Part shown: positions 25,655 through 37,126 of the stretch, in pieces
Layout of the letters: every line of letters starts with the position of its first letter
Position numbering within the stretch: position 1 is the stretch's first letter
Origin: Anticarsia gemmatalis
Taxonomy: Eukaryota > Arthropoda > Insecta > Lepidoptera > Erebidae
DNA: 64,000 bases
Assembly (NCBI RefSeq): GCF_050436995.1
Contig: NC_134747.1
Coordinates: 7,261,501 to 7,325,500, forward strand
Reading direction: 5' to 3'
Position numbers and translations under genes: made by a program
Notes under the pieces: generated by a model
Told to the model about the DNA's origin: nothing
What the model saw: only the letters and a program-made list of their open reading frames with translations
The model's database searches: none

Positions 25655-27062
25655 TCAGCCATCCACAGGTGGACCCAAGTAAACCATAGAAACTTCAGTG
25701 TTACCATATACAGCTGATACTGTTGGGTAAAGTTTTTTTTTATTTGGAAGGCCTGTAAACAAAAAACAAATATTTTAGTTTCTCTTTATTGTCAGTGACC
25801 TAAGATTACTAAATTAAATACCGAATTATTTTATGCACACAACATATCTTGAAACTTTATTATAATTTACTATTTTAAGTATAAAAAAAACCAGTACTGT
25901 GAGTGCTTGTGGCATGCCTGTGAGTAACTTCACAAACATAATGAATGGACATATTATTATGTTATATGGACAACAAATCTGATTGCTCTTTGTCAGTATC
26001 AGTATCAACATCTGTATATCCAAATATTAAGGATAGGTACCGATAGTGGTATACAAAAGAACCAATGTCATCAAATAATTAAACAAACTATTCTCTTTTA
26101 ACATGAGGGTAAGTGTATTTTAATTATTTACCTCTGAATGCAACTCCTAAAAACTCATAATTTCTTTCAAATGATAAGGTGTTGTCTTCACAATCTAGAA
26201 TCACCCTGATTCGCTCACCAACCTGTAATGTACATGCAATATAAATGTTTTAAAAGAACTATTTATATTTTCTCTATTGCTACTCCTTTACTATATTTAT
26301 TATTGATTTGATATAATTGAATAGTATTAAATGTATCATTTACAAGTATGGGTGATTCTTACCTGATATTTAGGACAATTGTTCAACAAAGGGTAATGTC
26401 CTTGAGTATCACCATTGTGCAACAAATTATTATCAACTAAATTCCAGCCCCAACTTTGTTCATCTGAACCCAATAATCCAACATATCCTTGGCATTGTAA
26501 TGGAGCCTCCTTAGTTGAAATACCTACCACAGCTACAGTACCCAAAGGTCCCTCCCATATTACTTCCCAAGCATGTCTTCCATGATGAAAGCCAATTTTT
26601 GCTCTACATGCATCTGTACTTTGTGCAACAGGATTTCTGAAATGTAAGTGCTATTATCTAAATTCTTATTTAAACAATAAAAAATTAATAAACACTCTAA
26701 CTTTATTTTGTGCTTGGCTACCTGTGTAATGTAAAACCATTAGGTTTAACATATATGTTTCTTGAGCAGTCATGTGGGTTCCATGAATGGAAAAATGCTC
26801 TTAATTTTGATTTATATGTAGTAACAGTAGAAAGTAAATCAGATTTCATTACTTCTTCAACCAATTTCTTAACACAGTGTACTCGCCATACATCATTATT
26901 TTCATCACTTAGAATCCTGTACCATCTTTTACATACAAGAGCACAATTCCGAAGATCTTTCAGACTAAGGTACGAAAATATTGCTTCCAAAATAAGATCA
27001 GGAACCTCCTCTGCTATTGCATAGTCATCGTACATATCAAACTCACTCATTTTAATAACCAT
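25655..27062 (-). CDS. Fsn: F-box/SPRY domain protein Fsn (FBXO45 orthologue)
   Basis: Substrate-binding subunit of an atypical E3 ubiquitin ligase. In flies it works with Highwire to restrain synaptic growth through the Wallenda/DLK kinase. Exons in transcription order: 27062-26722, 26636-26363, 26222-26132, 25752-25655; phases match and give 267 aa. The F-box lies near residues 18-60 ([32 protein letters not shown]). The SPRY domain follows ([40 protein letters not shown], then [20 protein letters not shown]) and the protein ends [11 protein letters not shown] second in-frame ATG at codon 5 (27050-27048) has A at -3 and may be the true start, giving 263 aa, closer to the fly protein. Head to head with INTS10. 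Confidence 0.96.
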
Positions 27063-28005
27063 TTATACGTAAAATTCTAATTTCTGTAGAACATGTTAAT
27101 TGTTTTATAAATCATTGTATTTAAATTAAAAAACTTAACATTGTAGTCTTACAGATATAATAAACGTAAACATTTTGTCAATAACGTCAAATATTACAAC
27201 ACAACACAAGGAATTTTGTTTGCTATCTCAATTTGGTATGATTTCAGTAATCAGTGAGTTGCGAATGTTGCGATGCGAGTGCTCGCTCTTGTCACTCTTG
27301 TGTCAGTCAGACAGTCTCGCTCGCACACATCTAACTTAACTTACACGTGTGCATGTGTAGTATGACAGCAAGTGATAGTACCAATTTAGTAGAGTTTAGG
27401 TCACGGAATTACTAACGGAAAACTCGAAAATATTACACCGTGCGATTGCTCTATGATAGAATTGAAAAAAAAATATAGATACCTATTCATATTTTGCTGC
27501 TGACTTATAATCTACAAAAACACAGTAATCTAGTAGACAAACTTGTTAGACAACAAACTAGGGACCTACTTCAAATTCTTAAAATCTCTCTTATTTCTGA
27601 AACGATGGATATGAACATGTTGATAGCAGTCTATTCGTTTTGGCAGTAGTCTGCTTAACAGCCTGCACGTGTGAGATCCTGCTAATACCAAGATCCAAAA
27701 AAAGAAATCTAATGCAATTAATACGAGTTGAAAAATTGGACGCACTAGTTGGGAAAGTTTAGATGTTGGATTGTTGGACGCATGACATGTGGACAGAGAA
27801 AGCATCAAGATGTCAATGTCAAATATGTCATTGCAATATATAAATACGTTTGGTGTTTATGATAGATTCTTATATTTTATAAATCTAAATAGATTTTTAT
27901 TTTCCACCTTTCGCTAAATTGATTCCATTCCGTCAGCGATAAAGTTTAGCTACTATTAATCAGTGGCTCTTTTTTAAACGTAACAACTACGGGCAAACAT
28001 ACAAG
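27063..28005. promoter_or_regulatory. Shared upstream region of Fsn (minus) and INTS10 (plus)
   Basis: The 943 bp between two divergent start codons must hold both promoters and 5' UTRs unless distant exons exist. A GC- and CTCGCT-rich patch lies at about 27255-27360. No TATA box is convincing. Short ORFs here lack conserved features. Confidence 0.45.
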
Positions 28006-29742
28006 ATGCCGGGAGTCGACACAATATTGAGTGACGAAGATTACATTATAGAGAAAGCTAAAGACGCCCAAAGGTATAACATTCATTCGGCTAAAGCGTG
28101 GATGCTTACTGCTAAGACATTGTTCCCTGCAAACTTCAAAATTCAATTTGAAGCTTATTTAATGGAAAAACAATCTGGTAATGTTCAGGAAGCTGCAGAG
28201 TGTTTTAGTTCTCTTATAAAATCAAGACAAAACTTTTCATCTTTACTGCCTGAAATATCAGCTATTGCTAATGCTCTCAGATCATCTGAAGGTAGCTTCC
28301 TAAGCCAAATGTTTGATAATATTTGCCCTGACATTCAGTTAACCATACTTAAAACCAGTGTTGAGAATAGTGATGATACTATGGAACATTGTCGTCTTTT
28401 AGTCTTGTTATTAAAGAAATTCCCTCAGCTTGGTGTAGATAGTTTGGTGAAAACATTAATAAATGCTGAGAAATTTTTCTATGACAACCGCTATGCAAGA
28501 CTTTTAGTTGTAGAAACTTTACCTCTCCTAAGCTCTTTGGAATCACCAAGATTGCTGCAACGATTGGTAATAAAAGCTATAGACTTTTACAATTCATATG
28601 TAAATGATGAAGCTGAACATGACATTACAGACCCATGGCAAAGACTTTTTGGGGTGTTGGATCTAATGGGCAGACAACTAGGGTGGGATTCGTTTTTCGT
28701 TAACTATAGCAATAGCTTAAACAAAGAACAGTATTTTCAAAAGTTATTGACTCTAAGAAACTATGATGATTGCAGACAGTTGTTGTATTGTGGTACAACA
28801 TTTTTTTTGAGAGCTCTTTATGAACAAAAATCTTTAAAAGGGAATCATATTCTGGTGGAAGCATTGTCAGACCCAGATACACCACCATCAAAAAGAAGGA
28901 AAGGAGATGTAGAAGTGACAGGTATATCAGCTCACCAGTTTCAAACTGCTGCCAATTGTTGGGAGTTGCTGCACAGTAATGAACTTATTTCTAGAGAATT
29001 TACAAAATTAGCAAATCAGTTACAAGTAAGGCCCTGGTCAGATGGATTTACAGAAGAATTTGCTTTATACAGAGGAAACTATGAAGAAGCATTGCCCCAA
29101 TCTTCTATAAGTACTCTAACAGCCAGCATTGTCAAGGTGTCCATTAATTATTTCCAGAAAAAATATGCAGCTTGCATAGAAAGTATTCTTGCTGCATTAC
29201 CCCAGTTGCCAAATGTTGAAGGAATATTAGAACCTGAGTTAATTGTTGGAGGCAAGCATAGACACTTACACTTTCTACCACTCACCAAAGTTGCAATTAT
29301 GCATTATTTCTGTACAATTCTTATACGCATATTACTCAATTCAGGAAATAACACCGATTTGACGTATGGTCACATGCTTGTGTTGATGCAACTTGGTTGG
29401 CCACAAGAAGAAGCTATATTTATTCATATATTAGATATGATTAGACAGAAAGGTGTATTTCATTACCATCTGTTTTCTTCATATATTATTCACATAGATA
29501 TATTGGAAGAGCTCAGTTTTATTTGGAATGAACAAGGGAACAATATTGTTTTGGATATATTACCTAATTCTCAGCAACATCTGGGACAAAGACGAATTGG
29601 TACACGTGGAGCTGATAAAGGGGTCAAGGAGGATTTTAAACAAGCTATGAAAGCACAAGTGGCAAGAAGCAATGAATCAGTTTTGAATATATTGACACAA
29701 TTTATCACTGCTGAAAGAACATATTTCCTTCAACTGGTATAA
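28006..29742 (+). CDS. IntS10: Integrator complex subunit 10
   Basis: Component of the nuclear Integrator complex, which cleaves snRNA precursors and attenuates RNA polymerase II transcripts; INTS10 belongs to an arm module with INTS13 and INTS14. A single 578-aa frame without introns. Human INTS10 is about 710 aa, so this is shorter in the acidic middle part. Conserved blocks: AKAWMLTAKTLFPANFKIQF near the N-terminus, LLVLLLKKFPQL, DPWQRLFGVLDLMG, NCWELLHSNELISREFTKLA, YGHMLVLMQLGWPQEEAIF, IDILEELSFIWNEQG, and the C-terminal GADKGVKEDFKQAMKAQVAR. The protein appears all-helical, with no catalytic motif, as expected for a scaffold. A basic KRRKGD near residue 300 may aid nuclear import. Start: the ATG in AAGATGC, followed by the conserved N-terminal region. 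The gene ends 270 bp from the stop of TAF5 on the opposite strand. Confidence 0.93.
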   Translation: MPGVDTILSDEDYIIEKAKDAQRYNIHSAKAWMLTAKTLFPANFKIQFEAYLMEKQSGNVQEAAECFSSLIKSRQNFSSLLPEISAIANALRSSEGSFLSQMFDNICPDIQLTILKTSVENSDDTMEHCRLLVLLLKKFPQLGVDSLVKTLINAEKFFYDNRYARLLVVETLPLLSSLESPRLLQRLVIKAIDFYNSYVNDEAEHDITDPWQRLFGVLDLMGRQLGWDSFFVNYSNSLNKEQYFQKLLTLRNYDDCRQLLYCGTTFFLRALYEQKSLKGNHILVEALSDPDTPPSKRRKGDVEVTGISAHQFQTAANCWELLHSNELISREFTKLANQLQVRPWSDGFTEEFALYRGNYEEALPQSSISTLTASIVKVSINYFQKKYAACIESILAALPQLPNVEGILEPELIVGGKHRHLHFLPLTKVAIMHYFCTILIRILLNSGNNTDLTYGHMLVLMQLGWPQEEAIFIHILDMIRQKGVFHYHLFSSYIIHIDILEELSFIWNEQGNNIVLDILPNSQQHLGQRRIGTRGADKGVKEDFKQAMKAQVARSNESVLNILTQFITAERTYFLQLV

Positions 29743-29810
29743 CATAATGGATGAGTGTATAAAGTAGAATTAAGTCCACTATAATTAAGATTATGTTAAG
29801 GTTCATTTGA

Positions 29811-29816
29811 AATAAA
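29811..29816 (+). terminator. Poly(A) signal for INTS10
   Basis: AATAAA 69 nt after the stop codon. Confidence 0.65.
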
Positions 29817-29990
29817 ATACTTGATGAACATTAGTTAATTATTCTCCTTTAATGTAATATACTATAATGAAGGCTTGCAAAGTTATCCTTAGAATAATAG
29901 TCAATACTATACAAACATTTATATAGTGTTTTTATAACAGCTAGGAAAACTGTGGAAACTTGCTGCTATGCTAATAAAATGCTCCAGAAC

Positions 29991-29996
29991 TTTATT
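29991..29996 (-). terminator. Candidate poly(A) signal for TAF5
   Basis: AATAAA on the minus strand 17 nt after the stop codon. Together with the INTS10 signal it fits closely spaced convergent 3' ends. Confidence 0.5.
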
Positions 29997-30012
29997 TACT
30001 CTACTTGGCTTT

Positions 30013-33000
30013 TTATGCACTACCTTCATAAGAGCCAACAGCAAGCAGAAGGTTACGTCTAGTGAAATGTAAACCTTTTATGGGTGAATTCTTTGTTGCA
30101 AATGATCTTAACAGAAACTTTTCTTCTTTTTGTATAGGATTGGCACCAGGTTCTTCACCATTAGCCTCCTCTGTTATTGCTGTAAAATCCCATAACTTTA
30201 TGTTACAATCCAATGACCCTGTAATGAAAAAGTTCAAAATATTTATTCTACATACCTACATACTTTATGCCAGCATCAAAAATAACGCCGTTTTTTTTAA
30301 ACTGTAAGTGGTCATCATACATCACCATATTATAGGATAAAGCAACGCCGCTTGTCGCGTCTGTCCCTGTCTGTATGTATGCATGCTTAGATGGTAAAAA
30401 CTACACAACGGAGTTTGATGCTGCTTGTTTTAATAGACAGGGTGATCAAGAAAAGTGTTTCAAGATTTCTAATGCGAAGTCGTAAATTAACACATTTTTG
30501 CACTTATATTGCAATCGCTAGCTGAACTCTATGAGACAGATCTAAATCAATCATAACCCAGAGTTAGAATAGGTGGTTGAAAGACAACTTTTATTTTTCC
30601 CTACTTTTACGACCGTGAATCCGTGCGGGTTCACTTGTACAGATTGAAAGAAATTAATGAAATTGAATAAGCATAAATAAAATTCAAAATTATTCATGTA
30701 TTGGAGGTAGATGTAGTCAAAGATCACTGATCACTATTCCATCTTACAAGTCTTTTTAAGTCATAACATTTGTTTTTGAATAAAGTAGGTATTTCTATAG
30801 TTACCTGACGAAAGGATAGTGCCGTCCCTACTGAATGCTAAAGCATGTATAGGTGCTGTGTGCAATGGCGGTAGGATAGCAGCGGGAGAGCCATTCGAGA
30901 TGTCAAACACTATGAGTTCACCGCTACCGCCTGAAGCAAGCCATCTCCCGCAAACGGAGAACGCTAGTGTGAATATTGTAGACTGAAATAAAAATACATT
31001 TTTGTTATACAAGTTCCAGGAATATGTTATATAGGAATACATAAATCATCTAATTAACTTGTTACCTTATGTCCTGTCATGATTCGAACTTGAGTTCCAG
31101 TCAAACAATCCCACAATCTAACTGTCCTGTCACTTGAACCCGTCGCGACGTAATTTGAATTTGGATGGAATTGAACACACTGAAACATTTTTGGATAATT
31201 AGAATTATATCAACTTTTAGTAGCTGTTTATAAATATTAATTGAACATGAATTACGTCGACATCCGAGAGGTGTCCAGAGAATATTCTGAGAGGTTGGTG
31301 ATGATCAGTCGCCCAGAGGCGTGCAGTACGGTCGTGTCCAGATGACACGAAGTAGTGACCGTGCGGCGACCAGCGCACGTCCCACACAGGCCACACGTGA
31401 CCGCGGTACACAACCAAACACGTCCAGCATTGAAGGGACCACAGTCGCACTGAAAATTAAACAAGTTTAAACATAGCAATAAACAAAGATTCGTAAGAAA
31501 ATCTGAATTTATATATTCAACTTCCAGGAAATTTTATGAACATGCAAGTATGTATTCCACCGGAAACTTTATTCGCTTTAAAACTGATAGTGACATGGTT
31601 GATTATTGCTTATTTTAACTTACCAGTAGAATCTTCAGAGCACGACAGAAGCAATGTTTTAAATGGATCAAAAGCAACCTTATACACAGATCCTGAATGT
31701 CCATATAGAGTACGGCATGTATCCCTATCTTTTTCTTCCATCATTCTTACAAGCACGTCACCTAAAAATATAAGATTAGGGTGGCAATATTTTTTAAATA
31801 TTCAGTAATTTAGTCCTGAATCTTTTAGTTATTATGTCATGTTTACTTTGTAATCTGCCCTAACTAAATTAATACTGATGTTTGAATAAATCAATAAAAA
31901 ATATAATGTCTTTACATACCTGCTTCTCTATCAATGTCTAACAATTTTTCTGCCGACTTCATCCCTCGTAATTTCACTGGGGTTAGTGTCCACACCTTAA
32001 ATGTGTAAATCGCTATTTTATATATTTGTAGCAGCATTGTTTGAAGGAGTCTCAATTAAATAGTACTGCAGGCAGAAAATCAAGCTACAGACCTCCACAT
32101 AGTGACTGTTTAGCTAAGCAAATTTGAAATAAAGCATTCACCTCTATGCACTTGCCAAAATAATAGATTAGTAATAAAATAATAAGGTATAACACCTTAA
32201 GAACCTTAAGAAGAAGAGATAGATCACATAGTCACATGACATCATAATGAATAAAATTAAATAACCTTTATGTTAGAGTTGCTGAAACCAACTGCAAGTA
32301 AAGTGGAATCATCACAAATGTCTGTACAAATAGCAGTGTGTCCACTGTTGAGGAGAGTATAGAAACAAATGGATGGTAAACTGTCTGGTCCCAATTGAAT
32401 GCGCTTTGAAGCTTCTCGTAGAGCTTTGCCCTTTTCAATTTTGTCAGTTTCTTTCCTAAAATATACAAAGAAATTTAAATTGGTAATATATTTAGTCTAA
32501 CTTTTTAGTAAATATACTATTAATATAATAACATAAGTTAGAATACGATTTTAATATAAACTTACAATTCAGGCAATGGAATTCTATCATTTGGTGGAGC
32601 ATTGGGATCTGATTTGGGTTTCTTCATGAAAATATTGTCTTTTTTAGCTTTTTTCTTTTTAGGTTTATCTGGAGTCTCTTCAACTTCTTCTTCATCTTCA
32701 ACTGGTGCAGGTAGGACTTGTATGTCAGGTTCTTTCAAGAGTCCATAATAAACTTTTGTGCGGTTCTCTGAAGGAAAGATATTCTTTCTTATAAAATTCA
32801 TTATCAAGAGTAACATCCTAATACACTTTTGTATAAGCATTTTAAGGGTGACCTTATTTAACTAACAACATAAACATTAACAATCTGTACAATATAATTC
32901 TTATATTTGTAAAGACTGAGTTATATTCATAGTGCACTAAGTAAAATGAAATACGGAATTAGTACCATTCCTAGTTGCTTCTCCAAGCATTCCTCCAGTG

Positions 33001-34358
33001 GTGGCACGGACTTGTGCCTGCGTTCTGCCAGGACCATCATGGACCTCAACTTGAATATGATTATTTATAATATTTATTATAACTGTGGAACTCTTTTGTT
33101 CGTGAAGAAAGCGCTTCAGTTGTGATGATGCATCTCTTGACAACTGCACCACAAATTTATTGGTACTGTAAGTACAACACAAAATTATGTTAGTATCCGT
33201 ATTAAAATAAGATTGTGGTCTATGGAAAAAAAAATCACATAATAGGTCATTACTATCCAGCATCAGTGTTGCATTACTAAACATTGATTTTCAGCTCAAA
33301 ATTCCATGTCCTTTTTTTTGGTTAATTAGTTGTCCTCTTATTATTTTAACTTTCTTTAGAACCTTTTTACTAATAAGGTACTGAGAAAGACAAGGTTAAT
33401 TAAAAAATATATGATTTAGTTTTTCCATTGTGGTTTTTTGTGGATAGACTGCTGCCGGGTTAATAAGTTCAGTTCCAGAAGGTGCAGTATGAATATTAAT
33501 ATGGACATGGTAAAAACCTGTATATTTCAGCAAGTTCATTGCCCTTTATTTGATCCTTATGTTTAACAATTGATAATCGTTTTAAGTCCTCCTGACAATA
33601 GTCTTCTTGTTCTTGTCCAAATTTCTCCAAGAAGTTAACAGCATGTTCATTATGATCGTACAGTATTAGCAGCAGATACATATGAACAAACACTGGATAC
33701 AGAAGGGTGGACAGCTCATGCTAAAAATAACAAAAACAAGTTTTGGCAGGTAACATACTCCAACAGCACAGGATGGTACTGGTGTTATCAGGTCTTATAT
33801 GGTTAACCCCCGGTTTCTGAGGTACATTTAGCAGTAGTTTATAAAACTCATACAAAAAAAAACGCTATTGAATAGATAAACTACCGCTAAATGTACTCAG
33901 AAACCAAAAAGAATTAACTTCTGTTAAAGTAGTATTTTTAGATTCACTGTTTTTGGTTTTTAGAGATTATCAATAGACATTGTTACATTATGTATTTTAC
34001 TGTCAATGGCTTCATATAAATTAATTAAGTACCTTGTAAATATCCAAAGAAGTTTCAATAAACTTCTTCAAGTTATCGTAAGCAAATTCATAGCTATATG
34101 GGTCGCTCTCGGTATGATGTGCAGTCAAAATACTAGCCAATTCAACTTCCGGTAGATCCAGATTTTCATACTCGACATCACCTAAGCTTGCTTCCTTCCT
34201 TAAAATATCTTCTGTGCCCTGAGAATATAATAACGTATAAATAAATCAAATTTCACTAGGAATACGGTATATTTTAATAAACGAGCGACACAAACCTTTA
34301 AATTATACTTTCTTAATAGCTGCAGAACAGCCAAAAGTGGCGTATTTTTGTCGCCCAT
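30013..34358 (-). CDS. Taf5: TAF5, TFIID subunit 5 (WD40)
   Basis: Core scaffold of TFIID, the factor that recognises RNA polymerase II promoters. Exons in transcription order: 34358-34296, 34218-34033, 33720-33518, 33165-32966, 32767-32566, 32455-32266, 31995-31920, 31761-31624, 31449-31256, 31179-31066, 30982-30805, 30218-30013. All phases agree and encode 649 aa (human 800; the low-complexity N-terminus is shorter here). Residues 1-35 resemble a LisH motif (LLAVLQLLRKYNLKGTEDIL). The helical NTD2 domain follows (FVHMYLLLILYDHNEHAVNF). A lysine-rich stretch KPKKKKAKKD near residue 260 may be a nuclear signal. The C-terminal half holds about six WD40 blades (YGHSGSVYKVAFDP, YRGHVWPVWDVRWSPHGHYF, GHDRTARLW, FSGHLSDVDCVQFHPNSNYV, GSSDRTVRLWD). 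The last intron contains a Helitron-like fragment and the third intron a MITE. Confidence 0.96.
30320..30655 (+). mobile_element. Helitron-like fragment in the last TAF5 intron
   Basis: Text such as AAAACTACACAACGGAGTTT, GATGCTGCTTGTTTTAATAG, ACACATTTTTGCACTTATAT and CGACCGTGAATCCGTGCGGG follows a repeat I know to be widespread in Lepidoptera. A related, more decayed copy is at about 48430-48650. It has no coding capacity, and the terminal CTAGT is not clear, so the ends are approximate. Confidence 0.5.
33807..33905. mobile_element. Small palindromic MITE in TAF5 intron 2
   Basis: GGTTTCTGAGGTACATTTAG (from 33812) is mirrored by CTAAATGTACTCAGAAACC ending at 33905, giving a hairpin of about 30-bp arms around an A-rich loop. 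A second partial copy lies at 37059-37126. It sits between TAF5 exons 2 and 3. Confidence 0.7.
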
Positions 34359-34724
34359 GGTTAAATATTTTCGAATTCACGTTTTACATCCAAATAAACA
34401 AAAATTTCATTAGATTTCTGTAAACAGAGATGTAAAAGGCAGAGACGCTGATGGACATCAGAGACGCTGACTGCTGTCAACTGTCAATGTCACAATGACA
34501 GTCAGGTGTCTAAGGTTACCAGGAGTATAAAATCTTTGGCACTTTAACACTTCATCAGATTATAAAAAAAAACTAACAATTGCAAATTAACACATACACC
34601 AAAGAAAAAGGCATCATTTTTTTTTCATTTACATCTTAATCATATTATAGACTGGAGGTAGTCGCATTACGCCAAAAAAATATGATTCCATTTAAATAAA
34701 CATCAATCAAGTGTACAAAAAGGT

Positions 34725-35215
34725 TTTTTTTACCCACTTTACTGTTCCACTCCTGGGCAAGGGTCTCCTCCCAAACAAGGGAGGGGTTAGGCTTTTAGCC
34801 CACCACGCTGGCCAAGTGCGGGTTCGAGATTTTGCATGCTCTCAATAAACGTACGAAACAGTATTGAGGCATGCAAGGTTTTCTCACGATGTCTTCCTTC
34901 ACCGTTGGAGCAAGTAAAAATCATTTGTAATACAGACATAACTTCGAAAAGTCATTGGTGTGTTGCCTCGTGTTCGTACTTCCAACCACTTGCGTGGGAG
35001 GTGCCATCTTATACCACTCGGCTATCACTGCTTAAAAAAAAGGAAATAATTTGGAAAAAAGTGATTAAAAAATAATGCTAGATGAGATTTGATCTTTTTC
35101 TTAGCGCTTTATCTACGTTTATGCCAAATTTCGTCAATATCGGCTCAATTGTTTAAGCAGGAAAACGTAACGAACAGACGCACAATTTATATTATTATCT
35201 TATTTTAGGCAGACA
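34725..35215 (+). repeat. Dispersed lepidopteran repeat
   Basis: Contains CCTGGGCAAGGGTCTCCTCC, CCACCACGCTGGCCAAGTGC, TTCTCACGATGTCTTCCTTC and ACCACTCGGCTATCACTGCT in the order I recognise from a common lepidopteran repeat, followed by a tail with GCCAAATTTCGTCAATATCG. Class is uncertain (LINE- or SINE-derived); no ORF is retained. Confidence 0.55.
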
Positions 35216-37058
35216 GTTGTTAGTTACCTAATAACTTCCCAGTTATCTTTTATCAGAGCGTGCGAACCGAGTTTAAAGTCCAGGGAGGCCTAACCGTTCT
35301 TTAGCCGCTCTGTTACCCTAAGCAACCGACGGGACAGTTGCATTTTGAACGACTAGTTTAGGGTAGCCTTCCGGCCAATTTTACGTGTTTTCAACATTGT
35401 TAAATGTCCCCATAGGTCCCCCATTTCCCATAGCATAAGTACCTACCTACCAGTAAAATAAACATACAAATAGCCTAAGTAGGTGGTTTATTCTAGTTAG
35501 TTTTGTCATGGTTCTACATAATCCTGTGATGGTCCACAGAATCTTTTTCATTGCGTGTTCAGAAAACATCACCGGATTGTGACATCCAATTTATTGTCTG
35601 CTAAAGCAGTCAGATACGGTCTCTAGAGGCCACTTGCAATCTCCCCAGCATAACCTGAAAAGCGTGACCGATGGGATACTGTCATAAATTTTATTTTCAC
35701 GTGCTTTAAATCTAGAAATTTGCTTTTGGTTAGATTATGCCTAAGATCCGGGATTTATGGATAGTCCTTACATGATTAGTCTACTCATAATACTGATAGA
35801 TGGACGCGATATAGATAATAGTCATCCTCTAAACTAACCATTATTTTATATAACACCGCATTCGATATATATGAATACATACCAAGGTAAATACCTACCA
35901 CTAATTTTAAAGATGAATTCTAAGCGAACTGCTTGCGTAACGTTGAAATGATTAATGACGTAATTAATTATATGATACCATGACTCCGAGCTTGCACACA
36001 AAAACATAAGTAATTGTAGAATTAATTGCTGCGACATACTTAACTTTATGGCTTTTCTTAGAGCCTGTATATAATACTACCTATATATTATTATAACGTG
36101 TATTCATTCAACTTATATGGTTAGAAGTGGTGTTCGCATTTTTAATAATGAACATGCAGTGATATTATGTTGTTTAACGTAGTAGGTATTTATCTCGGCT
36201 AAGATGAAATTGTATTGTATGTAAATTGTTTTAACCGAAAATGTATTGTTAAATTACAGAAATAAAAATGTCTACCCCTAACAAAGAACTTGAGCAGATG
36301 CCTTTGAAAATAAAAATGGGATTTTGTAACATAAAATTGACAAAAAAACCATTCAATTTAATTCTAGCTTGAAGATATCCTAAGTTTTATCGTGTTGAAT
36401 GCCCCAAGAACTCGACTAGTAATATAATAAGTAAGTAGGTACGTAGGTACACATACTCACTTGCCCGAAAACACTGAACATTGGTGCCGACGTAGTTTTG
36501 TTGCTAGGAATTTTCCCGTAAATTTAGTTCAGTTTAGACTTGCTTTCAACGTTAAGGGAAACTTTGTAAGCCGGAGATTTTTTCAAACAATGCTTGAAGT
36601 AATGCTTCTTGTATAGGTATTTTTCTATGTACCTAACTCTTCTTTCCGAACTTTGACGATCAAATTGTAAAACGTTTGATTTGTCTCGGTTCCACCTCAT
36701 TACTCACCCCTTATCTCATCTCGGTTTATATAAAAAAGGAAAAGCTTAATAGGTAAGATATGATTAATCATGCAAATAAAACTATCTGGTTTTGAAATTC
36801 AAGATTCACTTTATTTCCGGCAGGAACGCTTAAGAAATAATAAAGTATAAAAACAGGATCTTTTAAATTAATTTAAAGTACCATGACTATCTTTGAAAAC
36901 GAAACTTTTTAAAGTAATGTGAGCAATAAACATCATGAAGTTATGTATTTTGATAAATCAAGTAAATGGGAGGCCTTAAAAGTAACTACTTGGAGTTTTT
37001 GCGTCGCCATTTTATCCATAATCGTTCATCGTATTACTTAAAAGCATACCTACACTTA

Positions 37059-37126
37059 CCCCCGATTTCTGAGGTACATTCAGCGGTAGTTTATCTATTC
37101 AATAACGTTTAAACTCATATAAAAAA
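37059..37126 (+). mobile_element. Partial copy of the 33.8-kb MITE
   Basis: CCCCGATTTCTGAGGTACAT, then GCGGTAGTTTATCTATTCAA and GTTTAAACTCATA match one arm and the loop of the element at 33807-33905. The second arm is missing. Confidence 0.6.

Noticed and set aside
27566..27808. 80-codon minus-strand frame in the Fsn-INTS10 interval
   Set aside because: Low complexity, with no conserved motif or supportive splice structure.
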